Positions 1-8,490 of a stretch of 64,000 nucleotides of DNA are shown in pieces. Numbering within the stretch: position 1 is the first letter of the stretch; each line of letters starts with the position of its first letter. Both the position numbers and the translations under genes were made by a program. The notes under the pieces were generated by a model. The model made no database searches. It worked only from the letters and a program-made list of their open reading frames with translations, and was not told the origin of the DNA. The DNA comes from an uncultured Eubacteriales bacterium (lineage in GTDB: Bacteria > Bacillota > Clostridia > Christensenellales > Aristaeellaceae), in contig ONJM01000001.1 in the NCBI GenBank assembly GCA_900318145.1, positions 124,001 through 188,000 on the forward strand, in the 5' to 3' direction.

Positions 1-1172
1 AAGGCATCCCGAAGCTGTTGGAAAACAGCCGGATGACCAGCGGCGTCATCATCCAGTTTATCGGCATCGTGCTGATGGTAACCGCTTTGGCGTACTTTAT
101 CATCCAGGCCATGGATATCAAGCCGAGGGCGAAGACCCGGGCGGCCAATCCCAAGGCAAAAAGGTTTACAACCTTCTTCCTGAATTACGCGCTGTTCATT
201 ATCCTGGGCCTGATCCTGGTGGTCGTTTCCATTGTCCGGATTGACTTCCTGAGTATCGACAACATCCTGAACATTCTGCAGAACGCCTCCACCAAGGGTA
301 TCCTGGCCCTGGGCTGCGCCGGCCTGATCGTTCTGGCCGGTACGGACCTGTCCATCGGGCGCGTGCTGGGCATCAGCGCCGCCGTGACGGCTTCCCTCGT
401 GCAGTCCACCACCTATGCCAGCCGCATGTACCCGACCATGGTACAGCCCCTCGGTACGCTGGGCCTGCTGGTTCCGCTGTTCGCCTCCATCGCGGTGGCT
501 GTGGCGTTCAGCCTGATCAACGGATTCGGCGTCGCGAAGCTGCATCTGCACGCGTTCATCGTCACGCTGGGCACGCAGCTGATCGCGTACGGCGCCAACT
601 GCCTGTACATCGAATCCCAGCCTTCCGGAACAGCGCAGGCGCTGTCCACCTTTGACTCGAACTTCCTGAATATCGCGGCCGGCGCGATTTACATCGGGGA
701 CGTCCGGATCCCGCTGGTGGTCATCTACTTCCTGGTGCTGGCAGCCATCGTCTGGGTGATCTGGAACAAGACCAAGCTGGGCAAGAACATGTTCGCGGTC
801 GGCGGAAACACGGAAGCCGCGGCGGTTTCCGGCGTCAACGTGGCGAAGACCATTATGCTGGTTTACCTGCTGGCCGGTGTGCTGTACGGCATTGCCTCCT
901 TCCTGGAAGCGGCACGTATTACAGCGGTAGGCGCGAATACAGGCCTGAACTACGAGCTGGATGCCATCAGCGCGGTTGTGGTCGGCGGCGTCAGTTTCTC
1001 CGGCGGCGTCGGTACGATCCAGGGCGTGGTCATCGGCGCGGTTATCATGCAGGCCATCGTGTACGCGCTGCAGTTCCTCGGCATCAACCCGTACATCCAG
1101 TATATCATCCGCGGCCTGATCATCATCCTGGCTGTGTCCATTGACGTACGGAAGTACATCGCGAAGAAGTAA
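1..1172 (+). CDS. mglC: Galactose/methylgalactoside-type ABC transporter permease (MglC), probably 5' partial
   Basis: Inner-membrane permease of a sugar ABC importer of the ribose/galactose (BPD_transp_2) family. The sequence shows about ten hydrophobic segments. It carries the MglC hallmarks AGLIVLAGTDLSIGR, VGGNTEAAAVSGVNV, NYELDAISAVVVGG and VSFSGGVGTIQGV, and ends with a basic SIDVRKYIAKK tail. The reading frame is open to the first base of the window, and the first candidate start (TTG at 18) has no ribosome binding site, so the true start may lie upstream. There is an extra hydrophobic segment before the usual first MglC helix. The ATPase (mglA) and binding protein (mglB) would be expected just upstream, outside the window. 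Family identity is secure; the exact sugar is not shown by sequence. Confidence 0.93.
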   Translation, partial: GIPKLLENSRMTSGVIIQFIGIVLMVTALAYFIIQAMDIKPRAKTRAANPKAKRFTTFFLNYALFIILGLILVVVSIVRIDFLSIDNILNILQNASTKGILALGCAGLIVLAGTDLSIGRVLGISAAVTASLVQSTTYASRMYPTMVQPLGTLGLLVPLFASIAVAVAFSLINGFGVAKLHLHAFIVTLGTQLIAYGANCLYIESQPSGTAQALSTFDSNFLNIAAGAIYIGDVRIPLVVIYFLVLAAIVWVIWNKTKLGKNMFAVGGNTEAAAVSGVNVAKTIMLVYLLAGVLYGIASFLEAARITAVGANTGLNYELDAISAVVVGGVSFSGGVGTIQGVVIGAVIMQAIVYALQFLGINPYIQYIIRGLIIILAVSIDVRKYIAKK

Positions 1173-1175
1173 GCC

Positions 1176-1403
1176 ATGAAAGATGACAGAAGCGTAAAAA
1201 ACACCCGGGCTGAAATGGAGATCGCGAAAAGGCAGTCTGAAAAGACCTTCTCAAGGGAACCGAAACAGCCGGGGCGGTATAAGGTTTATGACAAAATCAA
1301 GGATCATGTTTCTCTGAGAACGGTGGACACAGTTATTATCATTACGGCCGCGCTGATCGTGATTCTGCTGGTGGTCGGAATCGCGACGGGAAATCCGCGG
1401 TAA
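1176..1403 (+). CDS. Small single-pass membrane protein downstream of mglC
   Basis: 75-residue protein starting only 3 bases after the mglC stop, so almost certainly cotranscribed and translationally coupled. The first 48 residues are highly charged and basic; residues about 50-70 form one hydrophobic helix (TVDTVIIITAALIVILLVVG) near the C terminus. No known domain is recognised. The context and the single tail-anchor helix suggest a small accessory or stabilising subunit of the sugar permease, which is an inference from position only. A strong terminator follows within 20 bases, making this the last gene of the operon. Confidence 0.75.
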   Translation: MKDDRSVKNTRAEMEIAKRQSEKTFSREPKQPGRYKVYDKIKDHVSLRTVDTVIIITAALIVILLVVGIATGNPR

Positions 1404-1420
1404 TCATTCGGAAACAGCCG

Positions 1421-1474
1421 CAGGCTCTTCCTCTTCCGGGACGATTCCCCGGAAGAGGAAGAGCCTGTTTGATT
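1421..1474 (+). terminator. Rho-independent terminator of the mgl operon
   Basis: Perfect 20-bp inverted repeat, 1421-1440 with 1448-1467, with a 7-base loop, followed by TTTGATTT. It starts 18 bases after the stop of the small membrane protein and ends the transport operon. Confidence 0.93.
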
Positions 1475-1544
1475 TGAACGGACCTGCGGTCCGGCGGAGG
1501 AACGCCGAAAAGAGAAACAGAACAGCATCGGAAAGGGGAAGGGC

Positions 1545-2252
1545 ATGGACAGAATCTGCGGAAGATGCGGAAAAACAGTTGAAAACAGGGATGCCGTCTT
1601 CTGTCCCTACTGCGGGGACAAGCTGCCCGCGGACAGAAGAAACAGTGAAACCACAGGCAGCAGGGAAGCGGAGGAATGGGTCCGGAAAGCGCTGGCGGCC
1701 TCCGGCATTCCTGCGCGGAAGAAGATCCTGCAGGAAGGTCTGGCGGCGTGCCCGGACAGCCCTGAAATCGAGTGGGAGCTGCTGTTCATCGGCGAGGAAG
1801 GCCCGAAGAGCCGGAAATACATCGATTTTTCGATGATCCAGAGCTGGGCGCTGGAGATTTACCGGGAGCCGGAGGCATTTGCGGAGGAACGGAAGGACGT
1901 GCTGCGGGCCAGGTTCTTTGAGGATCCGCGGCTGGTCCGGTACCTGGAACGGGCGGAGGATCCGGCGGGGAAGCAGCAGGAGTACCTGCGGCGGCTGTGC
2001 GCGGAATACGTGGAGCTCTTCCTGGAAGGAAACAACCGGATCATGGGAAATGTTCTTGGATTCCGCCTGGAACGGAACAGGGAGAAACGGCTGGCGGTCC
2101 CGGTGGCGGAGATGATCCTCCGTGTCCGGGCGGACGAAAAGCTGTCCCCGGCGCAGCGGGAACAACTCTGGAAAGCGCTGTACGGAGCGTACGGCGCCCG
2201 GACAGGCGGAAAGATGGAATACCTGGATGAATATCTTCCCCGGAATGAATAA
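1545..2252 (+). CDS. Zinc-ribbon protein of unknown function
   Basis: 235 residues. The N terminus holds a zinc-ribbon knuckle pair, CGRCG near residue 5 and CPYCG near residue 20 (CxxC-x11-CxxC), probably binding one zinc ion. The rest (about 45-235) is charged, predicted mainly helical, and rich in Glu, Arg and Leu, without signal peptide or membrane helix, so a cytosolic protein is expected. The start is supported by GGGGAAGGG 4 bases upstream. No catalytic motif is visible. It heads a run of three small same-strand unknown genes ending at 3119 and may be cotranscribed with them. Confidence 0.7.
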   Translation: MDRICGRCGKTVENRDAVFCPYCGDKLPADRRNSETTGSREAEEWVRKALAASGIPARKKILQEGLAACPDSPEIEWELLFIGEEGPKSRKYIDFSMIQSWALEIYREPEAFAEERKDVLRARFFEDPRLVRYLERAEDPAGKQQEYLRRLCAEYVELFLEGNNRIMGNVLGFRLERNREKRLAVPVAEMILRVRADEKLSPAQREQLWKALYGAYGARTGGKMEYLDEYLPRNE

Positions 2253-2492
2253 TACCCGTTCCCGGAGGGAGAAGCGCTTTGCTCCGGGAGCCGGGCTGAA
2301 TAATATCTTCCGGCGGTGCCGGGAAGGACGGTGACAAACGTTTTTCCCGGTACTTTTTTTGCGCTTTCCGGGGCGTCCGCACCGGTGCCGCCGGCAGGGG
2401 GAGAAACGGGGATGCGCAATTTTTCGAACATCAAAGATGGTACGATGAGTATGCCGGGGGAAGGAAAGGGATTCCGGGAGGAGGAATCGGCA

Positions 2493-2708
2493 GTGAAGCA
2501 TCGGGTGAAGGTCGATGTGGCGGTCCGGAAAAAGGGCTTCTTCGGAACGAGGGAAGCGGTCCGGAAAAAGACCATCACGGTTTCCGGAAAGGAATACCGC
2601 CGGATGAAACGGGAGAGATGGAACGCGCCGGCGGCTTCCGAGGCGCAGCGCCTGGCCGCGCTGTACCTGATGTGGGAAGAGGAACTGGCGGAAGAGCGCG
2701 GGGAATGA
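2493..2708 (+). CDS. Small basic hypothetical protein
   Basis: 71 residues from GTG at 2493, chosen because GGGAGGAGG at 2477-2485 gives an ideal ribosome binding site; the same frame stays open upstream and an alternative ATG lies at 2412. The protein is strongly basic in its first half (VKVDVAVRKKGFFGTREAVRKK) and acidic at the end (WEEELAEERGE). No domain is recognised. It sits between two other unknown small genes on the same strand. Confidence 0.55.
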   Translation: MKHRVKVDVAVRKKGFFGTREAVRKKTITVSGKEYRRMKRERWNAPAASEAQRLAALYLMWEEELAEERGE

Positions 2709-2783
2709 AAGGCGGGTAAGGCCGCCGGATAAACGCGGACGGGACGGAACAGATCCGCGGCGAAGAGGAACGGAGGAATCGGG

Positions 2784-3119
2784 ATGGGTTGTTTTGCGGA
2801 AATGGAGATTGAGCGGACGGAAAACCGGGAGTTTTATCCCGCGGACAGTTTTCCGCTCCGGTGCCGGATTGAGGATCTGGCCTCTTGCTGCGGCTATGAT
2901 CCTGCCGCGGAATTCAGCGCGCTCACGGAGATCGCGGACATTTATTCCGGCAGGTCCGGCCGGGAGGCAGAGGATCTTGCGGAGGAGCATCCCATGGAAG
3001 CGCTGGCCCTCGCGGTCCGGAGATTCCTGGCGGAATACCCGGAGGAAGCCGCGATGATGGCTGCCGGATCCGCCGCGGAGCGGGAGATGCCCGCGGGACT
3101 GCCGGAAAAGGCGGCGTGA
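2784..3119 (+). CDS. Hypothetical acidic protein
   Basis: 111 residues, preceded by CGGAGG nine bases before the ATG. It is acidic and helical in outlook, with adjacent cysteines at about residue 35 (ASCCGYDP) and no membrane segment or signal peptide. No family is recognised. It ends 21 bases before a strong promoter-operator that starts the next transcription unit, so it closes the 1545-3119 gene group. Confidence 0.6.
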   Translation: MGCFAEMEIERTENREFYPADSFPLRCRIEDLASCCGYDPAAEFSALTEIADIYSGRSGREAEDLAEEHPMEALALAVRRFLAEYPEEAAMMAAGSAAEREMPAGLPEKAA

Positions 3120-3140
3120 CGGAAAGAAAAACGGATATAC

Positions 3141-3179
3141 TTGACAGCGCCCGGTTTCAAGCTATACTTGAAACCGGGC
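3141..3179 (+). promoter_or_regulatory. Sigma-A promoter embedded in a perfect 13-bp inverted repeat (probable autoregulatory operator)
   Basis: TTGACA at 3141-3146 and TATACT at 3163-3168, spacer 16, predict transcription starting about 3175 toward the XRE-HD gene at 3282. A perfect inverted repeat, 3149-3161 with 3167-3179 around the loop CTATA, covers the spacer and the -10 box. No T-tract follows, so it reads as an operator rather than a terminator. The downstream gene encodes a Cro/CI-type DNA-binding domain, which makes autorepression the simplest reading. Confidence 0.75.
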
Positions 3180-3281
3180 GGTTTGAATTAAAAACTGAAT
3201 CTGCCGGCGGTCCGTGCTTTTCCGGAGCATGCGGAAGGAAATCAGCGGACGCGGCGAAAAAGGACAGGGAGGCGGAGCAGC

Positions 3282-4112
3282 ATGGAGAACAGGCTGATCG
3301 GGAACCGGATCAGGGCGGCGCGGCTGGCGAAAGGGATGAACCAGGAACAGCTGGGTGAGAAACTGGACGTTTCCTTTCAGGCGGTGAGCAGCTGGGAAAC
3401 GGGGAAGTTTATTCCGGATGCGGAACATCTGCCGGAACTGTCCCGGGTGCTGGACCTGTCCCTGGACGGCCTTTTCGCGGAGGAGGATCATGACTGGACT
3501 CTGAAGCCGGTCAACTTTGATTATGAGCATATGTACACCTTCGTCAAGGGACGGGCGCAGATGCTGCATATGCCTCAGTCGCTGGCAGTGCTGGACAGGC
3601 TCCGGGCGGCGCACGGAGGCCAGAAACGGAAAAGCCGCTACGGTTTTGAAACCACCTACATGGTGCATCCGCTGACGATGGCCTGCCACGCGCTGGCAAT
3701 GGAGCTGCGGGATGACGACGTCATTGCCGCGTGCCTGGCGCATGACATGATCGAGGATTCGGACATGAAGCCGGACGATCTGCCCGTCGGGGAACGGGTC
3801 CGGGAAGCGGTGCGGCTGATGTCCAGGAATACGTACGCGCGGAATGACCCGGACCGGGAGGAAAAGTATTACGCGAACATCCGGAAAAACCGGCTGGCGT
3901 GCCTGGTAAAGTGCCTGGACCGGGTGAACAACCTGGCCGGAATGGCGGACGGCTTTTCCAGGAGAAAGATGGTAAGCTACACGGAGGAAACGGACCGGTA
4001 TTATCCGGAGCTGCTGGCGGTGATCAAAAAGGTGCCGGAATGGAACAACGCATGGTGGCTGCTGCGCTACCAGATGACGATGCTGCTGGAAACGTTCAAG
4101 CGGATGCTGTAA
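3282..4112 (+). CDS. XRE-family regulator fused to a RelA/SpoT-like HD hydrolase domain
   Basis: 276 residues. Residues about 5-60 are a Cro/CI helix-turn-helix (IRAARLAKGMNQEQLGEKL, VSSWETGKFIP). Residues about 115-235 resemble the HD hydrolase domain of RelA/SpoT-type (p)ppGpp synthetase/hydrolases: HPLTMACHAL with His near 128, the HD pair in CLAHDMIED near 153-154, and KCLDRVNNL near 205, matching the SpoT KLADRLHNM motif. No synthetase domain is present. A metal-dependent nucleotide phosphohydrolase under or exerting transcriptional control is inferred; (p)ppGpp as substrate is a guess. The ribosome binding site GGAGG precedes ATG 3282. Transcription should come from the operator-promoter at 3141-3179. 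A fusion of these two domains is unusual. Confidence 0.8.
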   Translation: MENRLIGNRIRAARLAKGMNQEQLGEKLDVSFQAVSSWETGKFIPDAEHLPELSRVLDLSLDGLFAEEDHDWTLKPVNFDYEHMYTFVKGRAQMLHMPQSLAVLDRLRAAHGGQKRKSRYGFETTYMVHPLTMACHALAMELRDDDVIAACLAHDMIEDSDMKPDDLPVGERVREAVRLMSRNTYARNDPDREEKYYANIRKNRLACLVKCLDRVNNLAGMADGFSRRKMVSYTEETDRYYPELLAVIKKVPEWNNAWWLLRYQMTMLLETFKRML

Positions 4113-4222
4113 AGGAAGAAAGGCGCGCATGCCGCCGGCGGGAAAGATCCGGAAGGCGGGTGCGGTGCACGGGAAGGAACCGGCGGGCTGCCGGATTATG
4201 ATATGGAGCGGGAGGTGGCTTT

Positions 4223-5812
4223 ATGCTGCGCGAAGCAATGACTGAATCCGGAGCCGTGCGGGGCATTCCCGGCGGTGACCCGAGGATTACTGTGTACCGG
4301 GGGATTCCCTACGCGAAACCGCCTGTCGGAGAACTGCGGTGGGAAGCCCCGCAGCCGCATCCGGGCTGGCAGGGCGTCCGGGATGCCGCGCGGTTCGCGC
4401 CGATGGCGATGCAGGGGCGGCTGGGAACAAATCCGGGAGAGTTCTACACGAAGGAGCTGCATCCCACCGCGGCGGAATACGAGATCAGCGAGGACTGCCT
4501 GTATCTGAATATTTGGACGCCCGCGGAGAGCGCGGAGGAACGGCTGCCGGTTTTCTTCTATATCCACGGCGGCGGGCTGACCTGCGGGTATCCGTACGAA
4601 ATGGAGTTTGACGGCGAACATACGGCGCGGAAGGGCTGCGTGATGGTAACGCCCGGATACCGGCTCGGCGTGTTCGGATTCCTGGCCCATCCGGACCTGC
4701 GGGATCCTTCCCAGGGCAATTTCGGATTCCTGGACCAGGTGGCGGCGCTGCGGTGGGTGAAACGGAATATTGCCGCCTTCGGCGGGGATCCGGACCGGAT
4801 TACGGTGGCCGGGCAGTCCGCGGGGGCCGCGTCCGTAACCGCACTGCTGTGCTCGCCGCTGTCCAAGGACCTGTTTCAGGGAGCGATCCTGATGTCCGGG
4901 GGCGGCGTGGAGTCCGGCGACCGGTTTGCATGTTCGCTGGAGGACGCCCGGGAAGCCGGGGTCCGGTTCTTCCGGCGCCTCGGCGCGGAAACGGTGGAAG
5001 CGGCGCGCGCACTGCCGGCTGAAACCGTCCTGGAAGCGCAGCAGGCGATGTACAGGGAGGATCAGGACCGCGCGTCGTCGCCGGGGATCGTTTACGGAGG
5101 AGATTTTATGCCGGAGCATCCCCTGAAGGTGATCCTTTCCGGCGGGCTGCCGGATATTCCGTATATGATCGGATGCTGCAGGGGGGAAGGGAAGTTCTTC
5201 GCCCGCCTGCTCGGCCGGGAGACGGACCCGAAGGATTTCGGGGAGATAGCCCGCAGGCAGTTCGGACCCCTGGCCGGGAAGGTCCTGCAGATGGCGGAAG
5301 GACTCGGCGAGGAAGGTATTCTGCAGCTGCTGGAAAGCGACGCGTTCCATATGTTCCGGGTGGGGCAGGAGGCGCTGGCCAGGCTGCTGGCGGCCCAGGG
5401 AAAGACCGTTTATCAGTATCTTTTTGACCACGATATTCCGGGCGGGGACGGCGCCGGAAGCTTCCACGGATCAGATCTGTGGTTCGTTTTCGATTCACTG
5501 GCGCGCTGCTGGCGGCCGTTCACCGGGAAGCACTACGACCTTGCCCGGGCGGCTTCCTCCTATTTCGTGAACTTTGTCCGCGACGGGGATCCGAACGGGG
5601 AGGACTGGCTAGGCTTTCCGCTGCCCGGATGGGAAACCTATGAGGAAAACAGGCGGGTCCGGATGTGCTTTGAGGATGTGCCGGTCTGCAGGGAGATCCG
5701 GACGGATCTCCTGCTGGACCTGCGCATTGAATCCATGATCATCGGCGAACTGCAGGCCGGGCTGGAAAAGCTCGTCCGGCAGTTCAGCGGAATCTTGGGG
5801 AAAAAGAACTGA
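4223..5812 (+). CDS. Type B carboxylesterase (alpha/beta hydrolase)
   Basis: 529 residues, the usual length for the carboxylesterase type B / para-nitrobenzyl esterase family. Visible motifs are the N-terminal YRGIPYAKPPVGELRW, the EDCLYLNIWTP signature, the oxyanion-hole HGGG (IHGGGLT), the nucleophile elbow GQSAG with Ser about residue 199, and a late FHGSDLWFVF containing the probable catalytic His near 415. No signal peptide is evident, so it is probably cytosolic and hydrolyses carboxylic esters, possibly plant-derived aromatic esters. GGGAGG lies 10 bases before ATG 4223. It stands alone between the XRE-HD gene and a LysR remnant; such esterases are often LysR-controlled, but here the regulator is broken. 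Confidence 0.93.
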   Translation: MLREAMTESGAVRGIPGGDPRITVYRGIPYAKPPVGELRWEAPQPHPGWQGVRDAARFAPMAMQGRLGTNPGEFYTKELHPTAAEYEISEDCLYLNIWTPAESAEERLPVFFYIHGGGLTCGYPYEMEFDGEHTARKGCVMVTPGYRLGVFGFLAHPDLRDPSQGNFGFLDQVAALRWVKRNIAAFGGDPDRITVAGQSAGAASVTALLCSPLSKDLFQGAILMSGGGVESGDRFACSLEDAREAGVRFFRRLGAETVEAARALPAETVLEAQQAMYREDQDRASSPGIVYGGDFMPEHPLKVILSGGLPDIPYMIGCCRGEGKFFARLLGRETDPKDFGEIARRQFGPLAGKVLQMAEGLGEEGILQLLESDAFHMFRVGQEALARLLAAQGKTVYQYLFDHDIPGGDGAGSFHGSDLWFVFDSLARCWRPFTGKHYDLARAASSYFVNFVRDGDPNGEDWLGFPLPGWETYEENRRVRMCFEDVPVCREIRTDLLLDLRIESMIIGELQAGLEKLVRQFSGILGKKN

Positions 5813-5916
5813 AATCAGATGGAAGGATTTACCAGAAAAAGGGCGAATTATCACAGAAGCATCAATCAGCGGATGAAACAGGATGGATGTCCGGAAAACA
5901 TCGCGGGGAGAATGAA

Positions 5917-6388
5917 ATGAACATTTTGCACCTGAAATACGTGATCAGCATCGCGGAGAACGGCTCCATCAACAAGGCAGCGGAGGAGCTGCACGTGGCG
6001 CAGCCCAATCTGAGCCGGGTGGTCAAGGAAATGGAAACCGATCTGGGTATCCAGTTTTTTCACCGTTCCTCCAAGGGAATGACGCTGACGCCGGACGGTG
6101 AACTGTTTGTCAGCCAGGCCCGGAAGATCCTGGAACAGATCGATGAAATAGAGAATCTGTATAAAGAAAAAAAGGCCGGCAAACAGCGCTTTTCCATATC
6201 CGTGCCCCGGGCCAGCTATATTGCGGATGCTTTCGCAACTTTCTCCGGAACGCTGGGAAAAGAGCGGAACGCCTATGCAGTACGTGCAGAAATGGATGCC
6301 GATCGTGGCGGCCAGCCAGTCGGTGAAGGGCAACGAAAAGGAACGGGAGCTGCTGCTCTCCTGGGCCGGCGTGGTGGAATACCATTAA
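5917..6388 (+). pseudogene. Truncated LysR-type regulator joined to the tail of another gene
   Basis: From ATG 5917 (GGGGAGA upstream) the protein is a normal LysR N terminus: LKYVISIAENGSINKAAEE, the winged helix and MTLTPDGELFVSQARKILEQ. Similarity stops at about residue 115, near base 6262, where a full LysR would run to about 300 residues with an effector-binding domain. From about 6245 another frame (bases 6275-6388) gives a sensible protein end, MQYVQKWMPIVAAS through LLLSWAGVVEYH followed by TAA. That end belongs to a different, unidentified protein. The original LysR frame runs on to 6504 with unnatural sequence. This looks like a deletion junction that fused two genes; a functional regulator is unlikely. 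Confidence 0.7.
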
Positions 6389-6394
6389 GCATGT

Positions 6395-7486
6395 TTACCA
6401 GTGCTCTGTCGGCAGGTCATCCAGGGAAATGGTGGAGTGGTCAAAGCGCTTCCAGCCTGTCCACAGGATCCGGATTTCCCCATGGTAGGGAATTTCGCAC
6501 TTGACCCACCAGATTCCGTTCCGCTTGTCCCAGGCCTTCGCGAGCACTTTGATATACTGGCCTTTTACACTGTAGGTCCCGCCGCCCTCATACTGGGTGC
6601 CGGGGCCTTTTCGTGTCGCCAGCTTGTCGATGGTCAGGCCGTAGTTTTTGCCTTTGCGTTTCGGTGTGGACGTCGGCTTGGAGGTCGGCTTTGCTGTCGG
6701 CCTGGAGGTCGGCGCGACGGTCGGCACGGCGGTCGGCGCGGATTCCTTCAGCGCGGAAACGGCGTCCTCCCAGCGCAGCGAGAGACCGTAATGGCTGAGA
6801 TCGTTTTCCGTATAGGCGGACAGCGTCATCGTCCTGCCGTTCCGCATGGCTTTAAGGGTTTTTTCGTATTCATCGGAGACGGTCAGGCTGCCGTTGATGT
6901 AATACCTGTCATTGTTCATGTCGGAATTGTCGTATTCCGCCCGCAGGTAGTTCAGCAGGGTGTACCGGCCCAGCGCGTTCCTGGTGAACTGCAGGACCCA
7001 GGGCCACTCGTATTCGTCGTATTCAGCCACCAGGGTTCCGCCGTTTGCCGAAGACAGATACAGATCGAAACCGTTGCCGATGTCGTCGTATCCCAGGCGG
7101 GTGATGCCGGATATGTACAGGGCGCATTTGGTGCTCCTGCCGTCCGAGGTATAGATATACAGATCTCCCCGGCTGTCGTTCGGGGCTTCCATGAAGATCA
7201 GCTCCGGAATGCCGTCCCCCGAGATGTCCGTCAGGGACACCGGCGAGCAAGGGACCTTTACATTCTGCCCGTTGAGCTGGTATTCCTGCGTCCGGCCCTG
7301 GTACGCGAGGATTGCTTTGAAATGGTTCCCCAGGATTTCCTGGTACGCATCCCGCCACACGCCTGTATATTCCCGCAGGTCGTTGATCTGTCCGCCGGAC
7401 GCGATGTAGCCGTCCGGCTCAACGGCCAGGGCGGACGCCCCGCACAGCATAACCGCAGCCAGCAAACCCGCAATAATCCGTTTCAT
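6395..7486 (-). CDS. Secreted protein with Pro/Thr linker and C-terminal SH3-like domain
   Basis: 363 residues. An N-terminal signal peptide (KRIIAGLLAAVMLCGASALA) is followed by a globular domain of about 220 residues containing SLTDISGDGIPELIF, an FG-GAP/EF-like acidic loop common in secreted Clostridia proteins. A low-complexity linker of repeated PTxxPTS (about residues 253-275) leads to a C-terminal SH3-like domain (about 285-345) with LATRKGPGTQYEGGGTY and WVKCEIPYHGEIRILWTGWKRF. Bacterial SH3 domains usually bind cell wall, so an exported wall-associated protein is inferred. A promoter with a structured -35 region lies directly upstream (7522-7562). Confidence 0.8.
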   Translation of the reverse strand: MKRIIAGLLAAVMLCGASALAVEPDGYIASGGQINDLREYTGVWRDAYQEILGNHFKAILAYQGRTQEYQLNGQNVKVPCSPVSLTDISGDGIPELIFMEAPNDSRGDLYIYTSDGRSTKCALYISGITRLGYDDIGNGFDLYLSSANGGTLVAEYDEYEWPWVLQFTRNALGRYTLLNYLRAEYDNSDMNNDRYYINGSLTVSDEYEKTLKAMRNGRTMTLSAYTENDLSHYGLSLRWEDAVSALKESAPTAVPTVAPTSRPTAKPTSKPTSTPKRKGKNYGLTIDKLATRKGPGTQYEGGGTYSVKGQYIKVLAKAWDKRNGIWWVKCEIPYHGEIRILWTGWKRFDHSTISLDDLPTEHW

Positions 7487-7521
7487 GTCCGATTTCTCCT
7501 TTTCCGTTTTTCTACGCCGTC

Positions 7522-7562
7522 ATTATAGGATACCGCCCGCGTAAAAATCAATACGCGGGCGG
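7522..7562 (-). promoter_or_regulatory. Promoter with inverted repeat around the -35 box
   Basis: On the minus strand TTGATT (plus 7546-7551) and TATAAT (plus 7522-7527), spacer 18, face the secreted SH3-like gene. The -35 box lies in the loop of a perfect 11-bp inverted repeat (7533-7543 with 7552-7562). No T-tract follows on the minus strand, so this is more likely an operator than a terminator of the upstream 7613 gene. Confidence 0.55.
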
Positions 7563-7612
7563 GGCGGGACAGTAAAAGATCCGGAGAGCTGTGCGCTCCC
7601 CGGATAAACCGG

Positions 7613-8227
7613 TCAGTTTTCCGAAATGATTTCCTTCAGGAATTTCCGGAGTTCGGACAGCGGGTGCCCGGGGAAGAGATTGTCAAACTGCGGCTGCTCC
7701 GACAGATTCATCGGGACCCCGAAGGTAAACGTGTCGTCATAGGGATCCATGAACCAGCCCTCGGTGCCGTTTTCCGTCTCGAGGACAATGCCCCGCTGAC
7801 GCATCAGCAGGAGAATCTCCGACTCGCGGTCCCCCGTAATGCCGGATTCGTCAAAGAACCCCTGGACCTGCAGGACCTCACCGCCCATATCCAGATGAAG
7901 CGTGAGATTGTACAGCACGCCGTGCTTCCGGGTGGTTTTGACGACGGAACAGATGAAGGGCTTCCGCCCCCGGGTGAGGCCGCTCCGGACTTCGATCAGC
8001 CCCTGGTCCTCCCCGAGGCAGCGGTGGATTTCCTCCACGACCGTTTCCGGATCCGTGAAGGGCATCGCCTGCTCCGCACCGACCGGGGCAATCATCAGGA
8101 ATGAATCCATGCTCTGGGTGGAATACGCGTAGGGTACGGAATCCGGCGGATCCCCGGGAAGGGATTTCATTTTGCGGAAACGGTGCGGCAGGCACAGGTC
8201 CGCCGCGGTGCATGCTGCTGTTGTCAT
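7613..8227 (-). CDS. Hypothetical protein
   Basis: 204 residues with a strong ribosome binding site (AAGGAGGC, 8 bases before the start at 8227). There is no signal peptide or transmembrane helix. A central region reads TVVEEIHRCLGEDQGLIEV and KPFICSVVKTTRKHGVLYNLTLHLDMG, suggesting alternating helices and beta strands. No family is recognised. The small gene 8257-8490 lies 29 bases upstream on the same strand and is probably in the same operon. Confidence 0.7.
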   Translation of the reverse strand: MTTAACTAADLCLPHRFRKMKSLPGDPPDSVPYAYSTQSMDSFLMIAPVGAEQAMPFTDPETVVEEIHRCLGEDQGLIEVRSGLTRGRKPFICSVVKTTRKHGVLYNLTLHLDMGGEVLQVQGFFDESGITGDRESEILLLMRQRGIVLETENGTEGWFMDPYDDTFTFGVPMNLSEQPQFDNLFPGHPLSELRKFLKEIISEN

Positions 8228-8256
8228 GGTTTTCTGCCTCCTTTTCTGCCTGGTCT

Positions 8257-8490
8257 TTACGCTGCGGTGACTTCCCAGAATCCGCCCATGATTTCCCGGG
8301 AAAGATCGAATCTCGCCCAGGAGAGAATGGCGTAATCGCTGGGGCCGGACTTCTGCCGCCGGGACCTTGCTTCCCGCATCATGCTTCCGCAGGCCCGGTC
8401 ACCGGCCGTGACATGCTTCTGTATCGGTTTCCTGAAGACGTTCACCCGGATGGCCTTCCGGATGCCTCTGGTCCGATGTACTGTATTCAT
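8257..8490 (-). CDS. Small basic hypothetical protein
   Basis: 77 residues, very rich in Arg and Lys in the first 50, ending in a more ordinary DYAILSWARFDLSREIMGGFWEVTA. The start at 8490 is preceded by GGAGGA with 7-base spacing, which supports expression. It is followed after 29 bases by the 204-residue gene on the same strand. No domain is recognised; a ribosome- or nucleic-acid-binding role is possible only from charge. Confidence 0.5.
   Translation of the reverse strand: MNTVHRTRGIRKAIRVNVFRKPIQKHVTAGDRACGSMMREARSRRQKSGPSDYAILSWARFDLSREIMGGFWEVTAA

Noticed and set aside
1404-2990. 528-residue minus-strand open frame
   Set aside because: A shadow of three plus-strand genes in G+C-rich DNA; Arg/Pro-rich composition and it reads through a terminator hairpin.
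5819-5920. 33-codon ORF whose stop overlaps the LysR start
   Set aside because: Weak ribosome binding site and no recognisable sequence; probably chance, though the ATGA overlap is noted.
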